The translations under genes were made by a program, and so were the position numbers. Of a stretch of DNA of 8,977 nt, positions 1-7,208 are shown in pieces (the stretch's first letter is position 1; each line of letters opens with the position of its first letter). The notes under the pieces were generated by a model that made no database searches, had not been told where the DNA came from, and saw only the letters and a program-made list of their open reading frames with translations. The stretch comes from an uncultured Moraxella sp. (GTDB taxonomy: Bacteria; Pseudomonadota; Gammaproteobacteria; Pseudomonadales; Moraxellaceae), in NCBI GenBank assembly GCA_937889485.1, contig CALAPG010000220.1:1-8977 (forward strand), in the 5' to 3' direction.

Positions 1-2
1 GT

Positions 3-137
3 TACCAAAAATGTCACCAACCCCGAGCGGCACGATGTTCAATGATAGTCTTGAGCAAACCATGCCAGACGAAGCTTGCACCCCATCAGCCAAAAAACTC
101 ACAAACAAAATCCCTAACCTGCCAACTGACGGGCTAG
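3..137 (+). CDS. rsmH: Possible 3' end of rsmH (16S rRNA m4C1402 methyltransferase), 5' truncated
   Basis: Reading frame 3 is open from the window edge to a TAG at 135-137. Its early residues QPRAARCSMIVLSK (from about base 18) align in pattern with the conserved C-terminal NPRARSxxLRxxxK motif of RsmH, the enzyme that N4-methylates C1402 of 16S rRNA. RsmH normally sits directly upstream of ftsL, so the position fits. Against it, the arginine expected after the M/L position is isoleucine, and the roughly 24 residues after the motif have no obvious counterpart in the family. Only about 44 residues are visible. If real, it overlaps the longest ftsL reading frame by 127 bases, so either the RsmH tail or the FtsL N-terminus is over-extended. 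Identification is tentative and rests on one short motif plus synteny. Confidence 0.42.
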   Translation, partial: YQKCHQPRAARCSMIVLSKPCQTKLAPHQPKNSQTKSLTCQLTG

Positions 138-562
138 GTAGCAGTATCGCTGAGGTGCTAGACAGCGAATATCGCGGGGTGAGCCTTTATGCCGTGGCAA
201 TGTTGGTATTGGTCATTGCCATGCTATGGACGGGGGTAAGCGTGGTGGAGCAAATTCAAAACTACCACCAACAGTATGGCGAGCTACAAACCCTCAAAAA
301 ACAGTTTCGCCAACTACAAATGGAACACCAGCGCATGCTCATTGAGCAGCAAACCTTTAGTGCCACGCCCCAAGTGATGAACCGTGCGGTGGCTGAGCTT
401 AATATGTTTTACCCTAACATCACAGACCGTATGATTATTCATGATAACACCGTGAGCGTGCTGCATGCCGATACCGTGCCAGCCACCTCTTCTTCAGCAC
501 ATCTTGATACAGATAGTGCCCAGTCAACTGAGGCTACTATTGATCCAGAAACCCAGCACTAA
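11..562 (+). CDS. ftsL: Cell division protein FtsL
   Basis: FtsL is a small bitopic inner-membrane protein which, with FtsB and FtsQ, recruits and activates FtsW-FtsI at the septum. The longest frame is 183 residues: a polar, probably disordered cytoplasmic N-terminus (1-55), one transmembrane helix (about 58-78), a periplasmic coiled coil rich in Q, L and E (about 80-115), then the FtsL-like stretch VMNRAVAELNMFYPNITDRMII (starting near 122), and a Ser/Thr-rich tail (from about 155). E. coli FtsL is about 121 residues, so this version is long at both ends. The start is uncertain: ATG 11 has no visible Shine-Dalgarno, ATG 35 and ATG 62 are in frame, and GTG 155 would lie just after the possible rsmH stop, with AGGTA at 136-140 upstream. 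Identification rests on topology, coiled coil and its place before ftsI; primary sequence conservation in this family is low. Confidence 0.85.
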   Translation: MSPTPSGTMFNDSLEQTMPDEACTPSAKKLTNKIPNLPTDGLGSSIAEVLDSEYRGVSLYAVAMLVLVIAMLWTGVSVVEQIQNYHQQYGELQTLKKQFRQLQMEHQRMLIEQQTFSATPQVMNRAVAELNMFYPNITDRMIIHDNTVSVLHADTVPATSSSAHLDTDSAQSTEATIDPETQH

Positions 563-563
563 T

Positions 564-567
564 GAGG
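564..567 (+). promoter_or_regulatory. Ribosome binding site supporting the GTG start of ftsI
   Basis: GAGG lies just after the ftsL stop and seven bases before GTG 575. The alternative in-frame ATG at 599 has no comparable purine tract, so the GTG is the better start. Confidence 0.65.
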
Positions 568-574
568 CCATAGA

Positions 575-2632
575 GTGAGTCTTCGTAATAAAAATTCTAT
601 GCCAACCAAAGTTGCGCCAAAAAATTCTAAAAAAAACACCGTAAGTGGTACACCCACCAAGGTCACTTTGCCCAAGCGCCGTAGCGGGGCGTCAAGGCAA
701 GGGAGCATTGAAGAAGATGCCATCCGCTTTAAAATTGTATGGGGGCTGATGGGGGGAATCTTTGTTGCAATTTTTTGTCGGCTTGCTTATATCCAATTGA
801 TTAATAAAGATTATTATCAAGATAAAGGCAATTCACTCATTACCACCATCAAAAAAGAGCCTTCTTATCGCGGCATGATTACCGATCGCAATAACATGCC
901 GTTGGCGATATCAGCCCCGCTTACCACGGTGACGTTTAGTCCACATGAATATGCGGTTGAATATTACGAGTTAAAAGCAAGGCAGCAATCTTTGCAAAAA
1001 GCAAAGCCTAGCCAATCAGTGACGCGTGAGCTTGAGCGTATCAATAAACGTCTGCAAAACATGGATTTTGCCAAATTATCTGCCTTAACAGGTATTGGCG
1101 TGGGCGAATTTAAAAATGCGGTGCGCCTCAATGATAACATCAACCTTGCCGACAAAGAGGCGATCAAAGCGGTATTACCCAAAGGGGCAGGTTCACATTA
1201 CTTTTTATTGATGAAAAATGTGCAGCCTGAAGCTGCCAAAGCGCTGATAGATGCAAATTTTTCGGGCGTGAGCGCCGAAACATTTTATCAGCGCTACTAT
1301 CCGCAGCCACAGCCCAACGCGCAGTTACTAGGCTTTATGGCGCGTACCAATAACAAAGATGGTATGCACTACCAAGGTCAGGCAGGGATTGAGCGCGTTT
1401 TTAATGACATGCTATCTGGCAGAGATGGTGAAGTCATGGTGATGCGAGATGCCAAAAACAACAGCATCAAAGAGATAGAGCAGGTAAAACCCGAAGTTGC
1501 GGGTAAAGACTTGCAGCTGACAGTGGATTCAAGGCTACAATATATCTTATATCAAGAGCTTGAAAAAGTGGGGCGGGTACAGCAAGCGCGCTGGGCGGCG
1601 GGCATGGTAGTAGATGTGAATTCAGGTGAGGTGATGGCAATGTCCAACTGGCCATCTTATAATGCCAATGACCTTAATACCATGACCAACGAAAACCAGC
1701 GTAACCACGCCTTTATGGACGTGTTTGAGCCAGGTTCAGTGATGAAGCCGATTACCGTTGCCACAGGGCTAAAATCGGGGCAATATACCGTGAATTCCTT
1801 GATTAATACCAGCCCAGGTAGCATGGTGGTACAAGGTCATACCATTCGTGATCATGGTAATCTTGGCACCATTAGCTTACGCACCTTGCTACAAAAATCC
1901 AGCAATATCGGCTCGGCAAAAATCGCATTGTCGCTGCCACCTTCTGCCATGAGCGATGGGCAAAAAGCATTTGGCTTTGGCGCCAAAACCAATTTAAAAT
2001 TGCCTGGTGAATCCGCTGGCGTAGTACCAACGCCAGAAGCCAATGAAATTGCCCGCCGTGCCACGGTTTCTTATGGCTATGGTTTACAAGTAACATTAGC
2101 CCAGCTTGCCCAAGCCTACAGCGTACTAGGTGCAGGTGGGGTAATGCACCCATTAACGATTATCAAAAGTACCCGTGACAATGCCCTTAATAATAGCAGC
2201 ACCAACAATGTGGCAGTGCCTTTTGCCAAGCCGTCTACTAGTCAAGTGATTAAAAACAGCGATGCACTTGCCATTGTCGATATGTTGACTGCAGTTACCG
2301 AACCTGGCGGAACAGCAACACTCGCCGCGATAGATGGCTACCGTGTGGCGGGAAAAACAGGGACAGCAAGACGCACCAACCCAAATGGTGGCTACTATGA
2401 TGACCAATACCGTACCGCCTTTGTTGGGATTGCACCTGCCTCCAATCCAAGATTTGTGGTGGCAATTATGGTGGAAGACCCGCGCGTACAAAAATTTGGT
2501 GGCTTGGTAGCAGCACCCGTATTTCGTAGTGTGATGAAAGAAGCGCTGCGATTATATAATGTGCCCTTTGATAAGCCACTATCAGGCAAAGAAACCATCG
2601 CCACCAGTATTGAAAGCGTCAACGATTTATAA
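575..2632 (+). CDS. ftsI: Peptidoglycan D,D-transpeptidase FtsI (penicillin-binding protein 3)
   Basis: FtsI is the septum-specific class B PBP that crosslinks stem peptides behind the division ring and is a main beta-lactam target. The 685 residues run: a Lys/Arg-rich cytoplasmic tail (1-50), one transmembrane helix (about 53-73), the PBP dimerisation/pedestal module beginning with RGMITDR (99-105), and the transpeptidase domain. Active-site motifs are all present: SxxK as S388-V-M-K391 within FEPGSVMKP (S388 is the acylated serine), SxN as S442-S-N444, and K594-T-G596 in GKTGTA. It is nearly 100 residues longer than E. coli FtsI (588). Part of this is the basic tail and part a Q/K/E-rich, probably helical insertion around 132-162. 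The GTG start follows ftsL by 12 bases, so the two are probably translated from one message. A run of eight A at 629-636 lies in the lysine-rich tail, but the frame is intact. Confidence 0.97.
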   Translation: MSLRNKNSMPTKVAPKNSKKNTVSGTPTKVTLPKRRSGASRQGSIEEDAIRFKIVWGLMGGIFVAIFCRLAYIQLINKDYYQDKGNSLITTIKKEPSYRGMITDRNNMPLAISAPLTTVTFSPHEYAVEYYELKARQQSLQKAKPSQSVTRELERINKRLQNMDFAKLSALTGIGVGEFKNAVRLNDNINLADKEAIKAVLPKGAGSHYFLLMKNVQPEAAKALIDANFSGVSAETFYQRYYPQPQPNAQLLGFMARTNNKDGMHYQGQAGIERVFNDMLSGRDGEVMVMRDAKNNSIKEIEQVKPEVAGKDLQLTVDSRLQYILYQELEKVGRVQQARWAAGMVVDVNSGEVMAMSNWPSYNANDLNTMTNENQRNHAFMDVFEPGSVMKPITVATGLKSGQYTVNSLINTSPGSMVVQGHTIRDHGNLGTISLRTLLQKSSNIGSAKIALSLPPSAMSDGQKAFGFGAKTNLKLPGESAGVVPTPEANEIARRATVSYGYGLQVTLAQLAQAYSVLGAGGVMHPLTIIKSTRDNALNNSSTNNVAVPFAKPSTSQVIKNSDALAIVDMLTAVTEPGGTATLAAIDGYRVAGKTGTARRTNPNGGYYDDQYRTAFVGIAPASNPRFVVAIMVEDPRVQKFGGLVAAPVFRSVMKEALRLYNVPFDKPLSGKETIATSIESVNDL

Positions 2633-2640
2633 CCCATGTT

Positions 2641-2646
2641 AAAGGA
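2641..2646 (+). promoter_or_regulatory. Ribosome binding site that places the murE start at 2654
   Basis: AAAGGA lies seven bases before ATG 2654. The upstream in-frame ATG at 2636 sits ahead of this site, three bases after the ftsI stop, with no purine-rich site at proper spacing. The downstream ATG is therefore preferred. Confidence 0.75.
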
Positions 2647-2653
2647 CACTAGT

Positions 2654-4198
2654 ATGCTTACTTTGCAGCCCATGATGACTGGCTTGTCACTTCCTCAGCC
2701 TGTCATACTTGCTTTAACACCCGTTATCAATACTAAATTTAACCGTTTTGTGGTCGATAGTCGCCAAGTGGCAGCCGATGATGTGTTCGTGTTATTAAAA
2801 AGTCAAAATCCACACGACATACCAGACTTGCAAAAAATAACGCGCTACGTGCATGAGGTAGCAGGGCAGGCAGCTTTTATCTTGTCTGAAATTGACCTAT
2901 CCCCAGTGGCAGCCCAGTTTTCTCTACCTATTATTTATTTGCCTACTATCCGTGATTATTTGGGCGCGCTGATTCAACAAAGCCTACAGCTTAACGACCC
3001 CCAGCCGCTCCCCGCCGTGGTCGCGGTAACAGGTACCAACGGTAAAACTACCGTAAGCCAGCTCATTGCCCAATTAGTGAGCCAGTCCGAGCAAAAAACA
3101 GGCGTCATGGGAACGGCAGGCAATGGGATATTAACCAGTCAAGGACAACTAAGCCTAACCCCTACCACCCATACCACGCTTGAGGTGTTTAACCTACAAC
3201 ACGCCTTGTATGACTTTGCCAAACAAGGGGTAAACATATTGGCGATAGAAGCAAGCTCTCATGGGCTGCATCAGCAGCGTCTACAAGCCATGCCTGTGAC
3301 AGTGGCAGTATTTACCAACCTAAGCCGTGATCACCTTGATTATCACACCGATATGCAAGACTATGCCAATGCCAAAGCGCGGCTGTTTAATAGCCAGTTT
3401 TTTCCTGAGCTCACCCATGCCATTATCAATGTGGATGATGAGTTTGCCAAAGTAATGATAGACCAAGTGGCTAGCAATGAGGTGACCGTCTGGCGCTATA
3501 GTCTGACCAACCCTGAAGCGGAATTTTTTGCCAAAAGTATCAAGCCCAGTTTAGAGGGCGTGGAGCTTGTGATTGCTACGCCCATGGGTGAGATTACCTT
3601 GGTAAGTCCGCTATTAGGGCGCTTTAACGTAGCAAATCTGCTTGCCAGTATCGCAGCCGCGGCAGCCATGGGCATGTCGCTTTCAGCGCTTGCCAATGCG
3701 GTACCTAAGCTTAAGGGCGCCGTGGGTCGTATGGATAAAGTGGCGTGTACCAAAGGGTGCTTTATCGTGGATTATGCCCATACCCCTGATGCGCTAGAAC
3801 AAGTGTTAATCAGTCTAAAACCGCATTGTGACGGCAGACTGTGGGTGGTATTTGGCTGTGGTGGCGACCGTGATAAAGGCAAGCGCCCATTGATGACCCA
3901 AGTGGCGCTACGTTTGGCGGACCAAGTTATCCTAACCGCCGACAATCCTCGCACCGAGGATCCCCATGCCATTTTGCTTGACATGCAAGCGGGTATGAGC
4001 CAAGCGCAGCATAATAAAACGGTGGTACAACCTGACCGCAAAGCAGCCATTCACTATGCTGTACGGCAGGCGGATGCCAATGACATTGTGGTAATTGCGG
4101 GAAAAGGGCATGAAACCTACCAAGAAATTAATGGCGTACGTTATGATTTTGATGATCGCGTGATGATCGCCGAAGCGCTCAAACTTAGACAAGACTAA
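2654..4198 (+). CDS. murE: UDP-MurNAc-L-Ala-D-Glu:meso-diaminopimelate ligase MurE
   Basis: MurE is the cytoplasmic ATP-dependent ligase that adds the third stem-peptide residue to UDP-MurNAc-L-Ala-D-Glu. From ATG 2654 it is 514 residues (E. coli 495), with the usual three Mur ligase domains: N-terminal UDP-binding, central ATPase with the P-loop GTNGKTT at 127-133, and C-terminal Rossmann-like domain. SSHGL and FTNLSRDHLDYH are typical of MurE. K241 in YANAKARLF corresponds to the carbamylated lysine K224 of E. coli. D430-N-P-R433 is the motif that binds meso-diaminopimelate, whereas lysine-adding enzymes differ here, so substrate specificity is well supported. The offset from E. coli is 17 at both K241 and DNPR, which argues against rearrangement. 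A longer frame starting at ATG 2636 adds six residues but lacks a Shine-Dalgarno. The gap from ftsI is 21 bases. Confidence 0.97.
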   Translation: MLTLQPMMTGLSLPQPVILALTPVINTKFNRFVVDSRQVAADDVFVLLKSQNPHDIPDLQKITRYVHEVAGQAAFILSEIDLSPVAAQFSLPIIYLPTIRDYLGALIQQSLQLNDPQPLPAVVAVTGTNGKTTVSQLIAQLVSQSEQKTGVMGTAGNGILTSQGQLSLTPTTHTTLEVFNLQHALYDFAKQGVNILAIEASSHGLHQQRLQAMPVTVAVFTNLSRDHLDYHTDMQDYANAKARLFNSQFFPELTHAIINVDDEFAKVMIDQVASNEVTVWRYSLTNPEAEFFAKSIKPSLEGVELVIATPMGEITLVSPLLGRFNVANLLASIAAAAAMGMSLSALANAVPKLKGAVGRMDKVACTKGCFIVDYAHTPDALEQVLISLKPHCDGRLWVVFGCGGDRDKGKRPLMTQVALRLADQVILTADNPRTEDPHAILLDMQAGMSQAQHNKTVVQPDRKAAIHYAVRQADANDIVVIAGKGHETYQEINGVRYDFDDRVMIAEALKLRQD

Positions 4199-4282
4199 AC
4201 CGCCCTGACCCAAGCCCTAACCGTGCATGGCAGCGGCTATTACTTTTTTAAACTTGCTGAAAATTACCTTTAGGACATTGCA
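4199..4282 (+). other. murE-murF spacer
   Basis: This spacer of 84 bases contains a T-rich patch (around 4245-4251) and the murF ribosome binding site TAGGA at 4271-4275, seven bases before the ATG. I see no convincing promoter pair, no terminator hairpin and no small gene, so read-through from murE is the simplest reading. Confidence 0.6.
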
Positions 4283-5764
4283 ATGGCAGCTTATATTTGG
4301 CACTCCCAAAATCTTACCGACGCCGTAAAAGCCCTCAATCCTGTGTGGCAGGGTGACTTTAGCGGCACTGCCACCCGCATTATTACCGATACGCGCCAAC
4401 TAAAATCAGGCGATATTTTTTTGGCAATTGAAGGTGAGAATTTTGATGGGCATCATTATCTACAAACCGCTATTGACCAAGGTGCAGTTGCCTGTATTGT
4501 AAGCCGTGCGCAGCCAATCGCGATTGCGCAGCTTATTGTAACAGACACCAAACTGGCGCTTGGGCAGTTGGGCGCGTATCGCCGCCGCCAGCACCCAAAT
4601 CTCAAGGTTATTGCCATTACAGGTTCCATGGGCAAAACCAGCACCAAAGAGATGCTAGGCAGTATCTTAAGCGGTATTGCGCCAACGTTAATCACCCGTG
4701 GCAATCTCAATAATGACTTGGGCGTGCCTATGATGCTGCTAGAGTTAGAAGACAGCCACCAGTTTGCGGTGATGGAGCTAGGTGCCAACCATGTGGGCGA
4801 AATTGCCTATACCACCCATCTGGTCAAACCTGATGTGGCATGTGTTCTTAATATCGGTACCGCACACTTGGGTGAATTTGGCGGGCGCGATAATATTGCA
4901 CGTACCAAAGCCGAAATCTATCAAGGTTTGCAGGACAGTGGCGTGGCGATTGTGCCGTTTGGCGATGATTATGCAGATACCTTATGGCAAAAAGCCAGCC
5001 AGTTTACCGCCAATATTTTGACGTTTGGTGAGTGCAAGACCACATTTGAGGCAGCGGGCATTGACCCAGTCGACTACCAAAGCATGCAGATGACTGCCAG
5101 TGATACGGTACTGATGATGGGTGATGTATTTGCTGATGATGTCGAGGTGGGTAATGACTGCCAGTTTAGCCTTAATATCAACCTAACGGTAGATGAAGTG
5201 GACAGTATCGAGGTGCAATTACCCTTTGCTGGTGCCCACAATGTCAATAATGCCTTAGCAGCCGCCGCGTGTGCTACTGCGCTTGGGATCGGGATAGATG
5301 CCATTGCCCATGGTTTGTCTTGTGCCAAGCCTGCCAAAGGTCGCCTTAATTTTATTGAATGGGGTCAACACACCTTGATTGATGATACCTACAATTCTAA
5401 CCCGTCGGCGGTATTGGCGGCGGCTGAGGTGCTCATCGAACAACCCACCAAAAAAGTGTTGGTACTGGGGGATATCGGCGAGCTTGGCGAGGACAGTGCC
5501 AAAGAACATGAAGCGCTCGGTCATCAGTTAGCGTCGCTCCCCATTGACGCGCTGTGGGTGGTGGGTGATTTTATGGCGCATACTGCCACCGCTGCCAACC
5601 AAGTGCAGCCAACCCTTGCGCGTCATTTTGCGGATAAACCAAGCTTGGCTCAAGCATTGCAGCAATTGATGGCGTCTACGCCTTGCAGCGTGCTGTTCAA
5701 GGGGTCACGGTATACCGCAATGGAAACGCTTATCGCTGATATATTGGCAAGTGAGTCCCAATAA
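4283..5764 (+). CDS. murF: UDP-MurNAc-tripeptide:D-Ala-D-Ala ligase MurF
   Basis: MurF adds the D-Ala-D-Ala dipeptide to UDP-MurNAc-tripeptide, completing the cytoplasmic pentapeptide precursor that MraY uses next. The protein has 493 residues (E. coli 452). The ATP-binding loop is GSMGKTSTKEM beginning at G114, with K118 as the P-loop lysine. Further family signatures are NLNNDLGVP, MELGANHVGEI, NIGTAHLGEFGG, AHNVNNALAA, DDTYNSNPSAV, GDIGELGEDS and LFKGSRYTAME near the C-terminus. The ATG follows TAGGA by seven bases. It lies 84 bases after murE, the order seen in most gammaproteobacterial dcw clusters. About 40 residues more than E. coli are spread through the middle of the chain, where an acidic stretch (about 270-310, rich in D, V and M) is the likeliest extra part. 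Confidence 0.96.
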   Translation: MAAYIWHSQNLTDAVKALNPVWQGDFSGTATRIITDTRQLKSGDIFLAIEGENFDGHHYLQTAIDQGAVACIVSRAQPIAIAQLIVTDTKLALGQLGAYRRRQHPNLKVIAITGSMGKTSTKEMLGSILSGIAPTLITRGNLNNDLGVPMMLLELEDSHQFAVMELGANHVGEIAYTTHLVKPDVACVLNIGTAHLGEFGGRDNIARTKAEIYQGLQDSGVAIVPFGDDYADTLWQKASQFTANILTFGECKTTFEAAGIDPVDYQSMQMTASDTVLMMGDVFADDVEVGNDCQFSLNINLTVDEVDSIEVQLPFAGAHNVNNALAAAACATALGIGIDAIAHGLSCAKPAKGRLNFIEWGQHTLIDDTYNSNPSAVLAAAEVLIEQPTKKVLVLGDIGELGEDSAKEHEALGHQLASLPIDALWVVGDFMAHTATAANQVQPTLARHFADKPSLAQALQQLMASTPCSVLFKGSRYTAMETLIADILASESQ

Positions 5765-5904
5765 ATCTTGCGTTATGTTACTCAAAAATGGCGTGGTTTT
5801 GAGGGCATCAAACCCGTCAAACTGCCCACTTGTGATGGTCAATGTCCCAAAAGTGTCCAATTTTTTCATCGTTTTTAGCAAAAACCCTATAAAGGAGTCC
5901 ACTT
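5765..5904 (+). other. murF-mraY spacer with inverted repeats
   Basis: At 140 bases this is the longest gap inside the wall-synthesis run. It has a perfect 7-base inverted repeat (CTCAAAA 5781-5787 with TTTTGAG 5797-5803, loop of nine), a 5-base pair GGGCA 5803-5807 with TGCCC 5823-5827, and an AT-rich repeat GTTTTT 5871-5876 with AAAAAC 5880-5885 directly ahead of the mraY ribosome binding site. None is followed by a proper U-tract, so none looks like an intrinsic terminator. No coding frame of significance is visible, and I find no good promoter. Confidence 0.5.
5891..5897 (+). promoter_or_regulatory. Ribosome binding site for the GTG start of mraY
   Basis: AAAGGAG is a near-consensus Shine-Dalgarno, seven bases before GTG 5905. 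With this start the catalytic aspartates fall at residues 115 and 116, the same numbers as in E. coli MraY, which supports the choice. Confidence 0.75.
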
Positions 5905-7023
5905 GTGCTACTGTGGTTATTTGAATGGCTTAGCCAATTTTATTCCCCATTTTCGGCTGTGTCATCGCTGACCTTACGCGTGCTACTCGCGGTGGTGACG
6001 GCACTTTCTATTAGTATGGTGTTTGGCGGGCGGGTGATTGAACGCTTGCGCGCCTTAAAATACGGTCAAGCCATCCGCAATGATGGTCCCCAAAGCCACC
6101 TTGCCAAGACGGGTACACCGACTATGGGCGGGATTTTGATATTGGGAAGTATTTTAGTTACCACCCTATTGTGGGCAAATTTGACTAACCCTTATGTATG
6201 GATTTTACTGGTGGTACTGGTGATTTTCGGCGCCGTTGGCTGGGCAGATGATTGGCTAAAAATTAAGTACAAAAATCCGCAAGGTTTGATTGCTCGTAAA
6301 AAATACTTTTGGTTATCCGTAGGTGCGCTATTTGTGGGAACCTCATTATATTGGATTGCAAGCCAACAGACAGACATAGCAACCACTCACGCGATGCAAG
6401 ACTTATTAATTCCGCTGTTTAAAAACGCGTCCATTTCGCTTTCTGCGGTGCCATTTGGCTTGGCATTTATCATTTTTACCTATTTTGTGATTAATGGTAC
6501 CTCCAACGCTGTCAACCTAACCGATGGCTTAGATGGCTTGGCAATTTTTCCTGTGGTGCTAGTGGCGGCAGGGCTGGGTGTGTTTGCTTATGTTTCGGGG
6601 GATTTTCGTTTTGCCAACTACTTGCACGTGCCATATATTAGCTATAACAGTGATGTCACCGTAATTTGTGGTGCCATAGTTGGCTCTGGTCTGGGGTTTT
6701 TGTGGTTTAATGCGCATCCTGCACAGGTGTTTATGGGCGATGTGGGGGCATTGGCGCTTGGGGCGATGCTAGGCACAATTGCCGTTATGACCCGTCAAGA
6801 AATTGTGCTATTTATTATGGGCGGGTTATTTGTGGCAGAAGCGGTATCGGTCATGCTGCAAGTAGGTTCTTACAAACTTCGCAAAAAACGCATCTTTCGC
6901 ATGGCACCGCTGCATCATCATTTTGAAGAGGGCGGCTGGAAAGAAACCCAAGTGGTGGCACGGTTTTGGATTATTACCATTATCTTGGTAATTTTGGGGC
7001 TAATGACCCTAAAACTGCGTTAA
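5905..7023 (+). CDS. mraY: Phospho-MurNAc-pentapeptide translocase MraY
   Basis: MraY is the integral inner-membrane enzyme that transfers phospho-MurNAc-pentapeptide from the UMP carrier to undecaprenyl phosphate, making lipid I. It is 372 residues (E. coli 360), very hydrophobic, with about ten predicted membrane segments. Family motifs in order: KTGTPTMGG (near 69-77), the metal-binding pair D115-D116 in [21 protein letters not shown] (about 200-212), D279 in [11 protein letters not shown] (equivalent to E. coli D267), and the H337-H338-H339 loop in [14 protein letters not shown]. All key residues are present. The 12-residue shift at D279 and the histidines, but none at D115, places a small insertion between them, probably in the periplasmic loop around 150-175. 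A GTG start and strong ribosome binding site are used. It is the last gene of this transcription unit, followed by a terminator. Confidence 0.98.
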   Translation: MLLWLFEWLSQFYSPFSAVSSLTLRVLLAVVTALSISMVFGGRVIERLRALKYGQAIRNDGPQSHLAKTGTPTMGGILILGSILVTTLLWANLTNPYVWILLVVLVIFGAVGWADDWLKIKYKNPQGLIARKKYFWLSVGALFVGTSLYWIASQQTDIATTHAMQDLLIPLFKNASISLSAVPFGLAFIIFTYFVINGTSNAVNLTDGLDGLAIFPVVLVAAGLGVFAYVSGDFRFANYLHVPYISYNSDVTVICGAIVGSGLGFLWFNAHPAQVFMGDVGALALGAMLGTIAVMTRQEIVLFIMGGLFVAEAVSVMLQVGSYKLRKKRIFRMAPLHHHFEEGGWKETQVVARFWIITIILVILGLMTLKLR

Positions 7024-7058
7024 CCCTTGGCTGCAAAACTTGCACTGGTAAAATTGAT

Positions 7059-7093
7059 AAAAAAACTGGCATGGTAGCATGTCAGTTTTTTTT
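7059..7093 (+). terminator. Rho-independent terminator after mraY
   Basis: ACTGGCATG (7065-7073) pairs with CATGTCAGT (7078-7086) across a GTAG loop, giving nine pairs with one G-U. Seven A (7059-7065) and eight T (7086-7093) flank it, extending the stem and providing the U-tract. The A-tract on the left could allow weaker function for transcription on the - strand, but no - strand gene lies near. It closes the dcw transcription unit 36 bases after the mraY stop. Confidence 0.92.
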
Positions 7094-7117
7094 GGTGCCA
7101 AAGGCTTAACAGAATTT

Positions 7118-7147
7118 TTGTAAGGGCATTTTTAGGTATGTTATAAT
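7118..7147 (+). promoter_or_regulatory. Extended -10 sigma-70 type promoter
   Basis: A consensus TATAAT at 7142-7147 is preceded by TG at 7139-7140 in the extended -10 position. TTGTAA at 7118-7123 can serve as a -35 with an 18-base spacer (four of six consensus bases). The expected transcript start is near 7154 in an A-run, leaving a leader of about 55 bases before GTG 7209. It lies just after the mraY terminator, so it defines a new unit covering the unknown gene and rlmA. Confidence 0.8.
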
Positions 7148-7166
7148 GACAAAAATGTGACCAAAA

Positions 7167-7194
7167 ACGTCAACAAAACAGGTTTGTTATACGT
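7167..7194 (+). repeat. Imperfect dyad in the leader of the unknown gene
   Basis: ACGT-C-AACAAA (7167-7177) mirrors TTTGTT-AT-ACGT (7183-7194) around a five-base centre, giving ten pairs with a small asymmetric bulge. It lies about 13 to 40 bases past the expected transcript start and ends three bases before the Shine-Dalgarno. It could be an operator for a dimeric repressor or a weak leader hairpin. It is AT-rich, and chance cannot be excluded. Confidence 0.4.
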
Positions 7195-7197
7195 AAA

Positions 7198-7203
7198 AGG
7201 AGG
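7198..7203 (+). promoter_or_regulatory. Consensus Shine-Dalgarno for the unknown gene
   Basis: A perfect AGGAGG lies five bases before GTG 7209 and fixes that start. It is the strongest ribosome binding site in the window and suggests efficient translation of the downstream protein. Confidence 0.8.
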
Positions 7204-7208
7204 GTGGG

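Noticed and set aside
629..636. Run of eight A in ftsI as a phase-variation tract
   Set aside because: It encodes part of a lysine-rich tail, the frame is intact, and switching off an essential transpeptidase is implausible; ordinary composition explains it.
2636..2653. murE start at ATG 2636
   Set aside because: It lies three bases after the ftsI stop with no ribosome binding site, while AAAGGA at 2641-2646 is well placed for ATG 2654.
4217..4399. Small - strand gene across the murE-murF gap
   Set aside because: It is antisense to the murF start, has no ribosome binding site and no recognisable product; it is a shadow frame.
5781..5803. Terminator between murF and mraY
   Set aside because: The 7-base AT-rich stem with a nine-base loop is weak and is followed by GGGCATC rather than a T-tract.
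5865..5893. Promoter with -10 TATAAA at 5888-5893 for mraY
   Set aside because: The hexamer overlaps the Shine-Dalgarno and there is no reasonable -35 at 16-18 bases; the transcript would start too close to the GTG to include the ribosome binding site.
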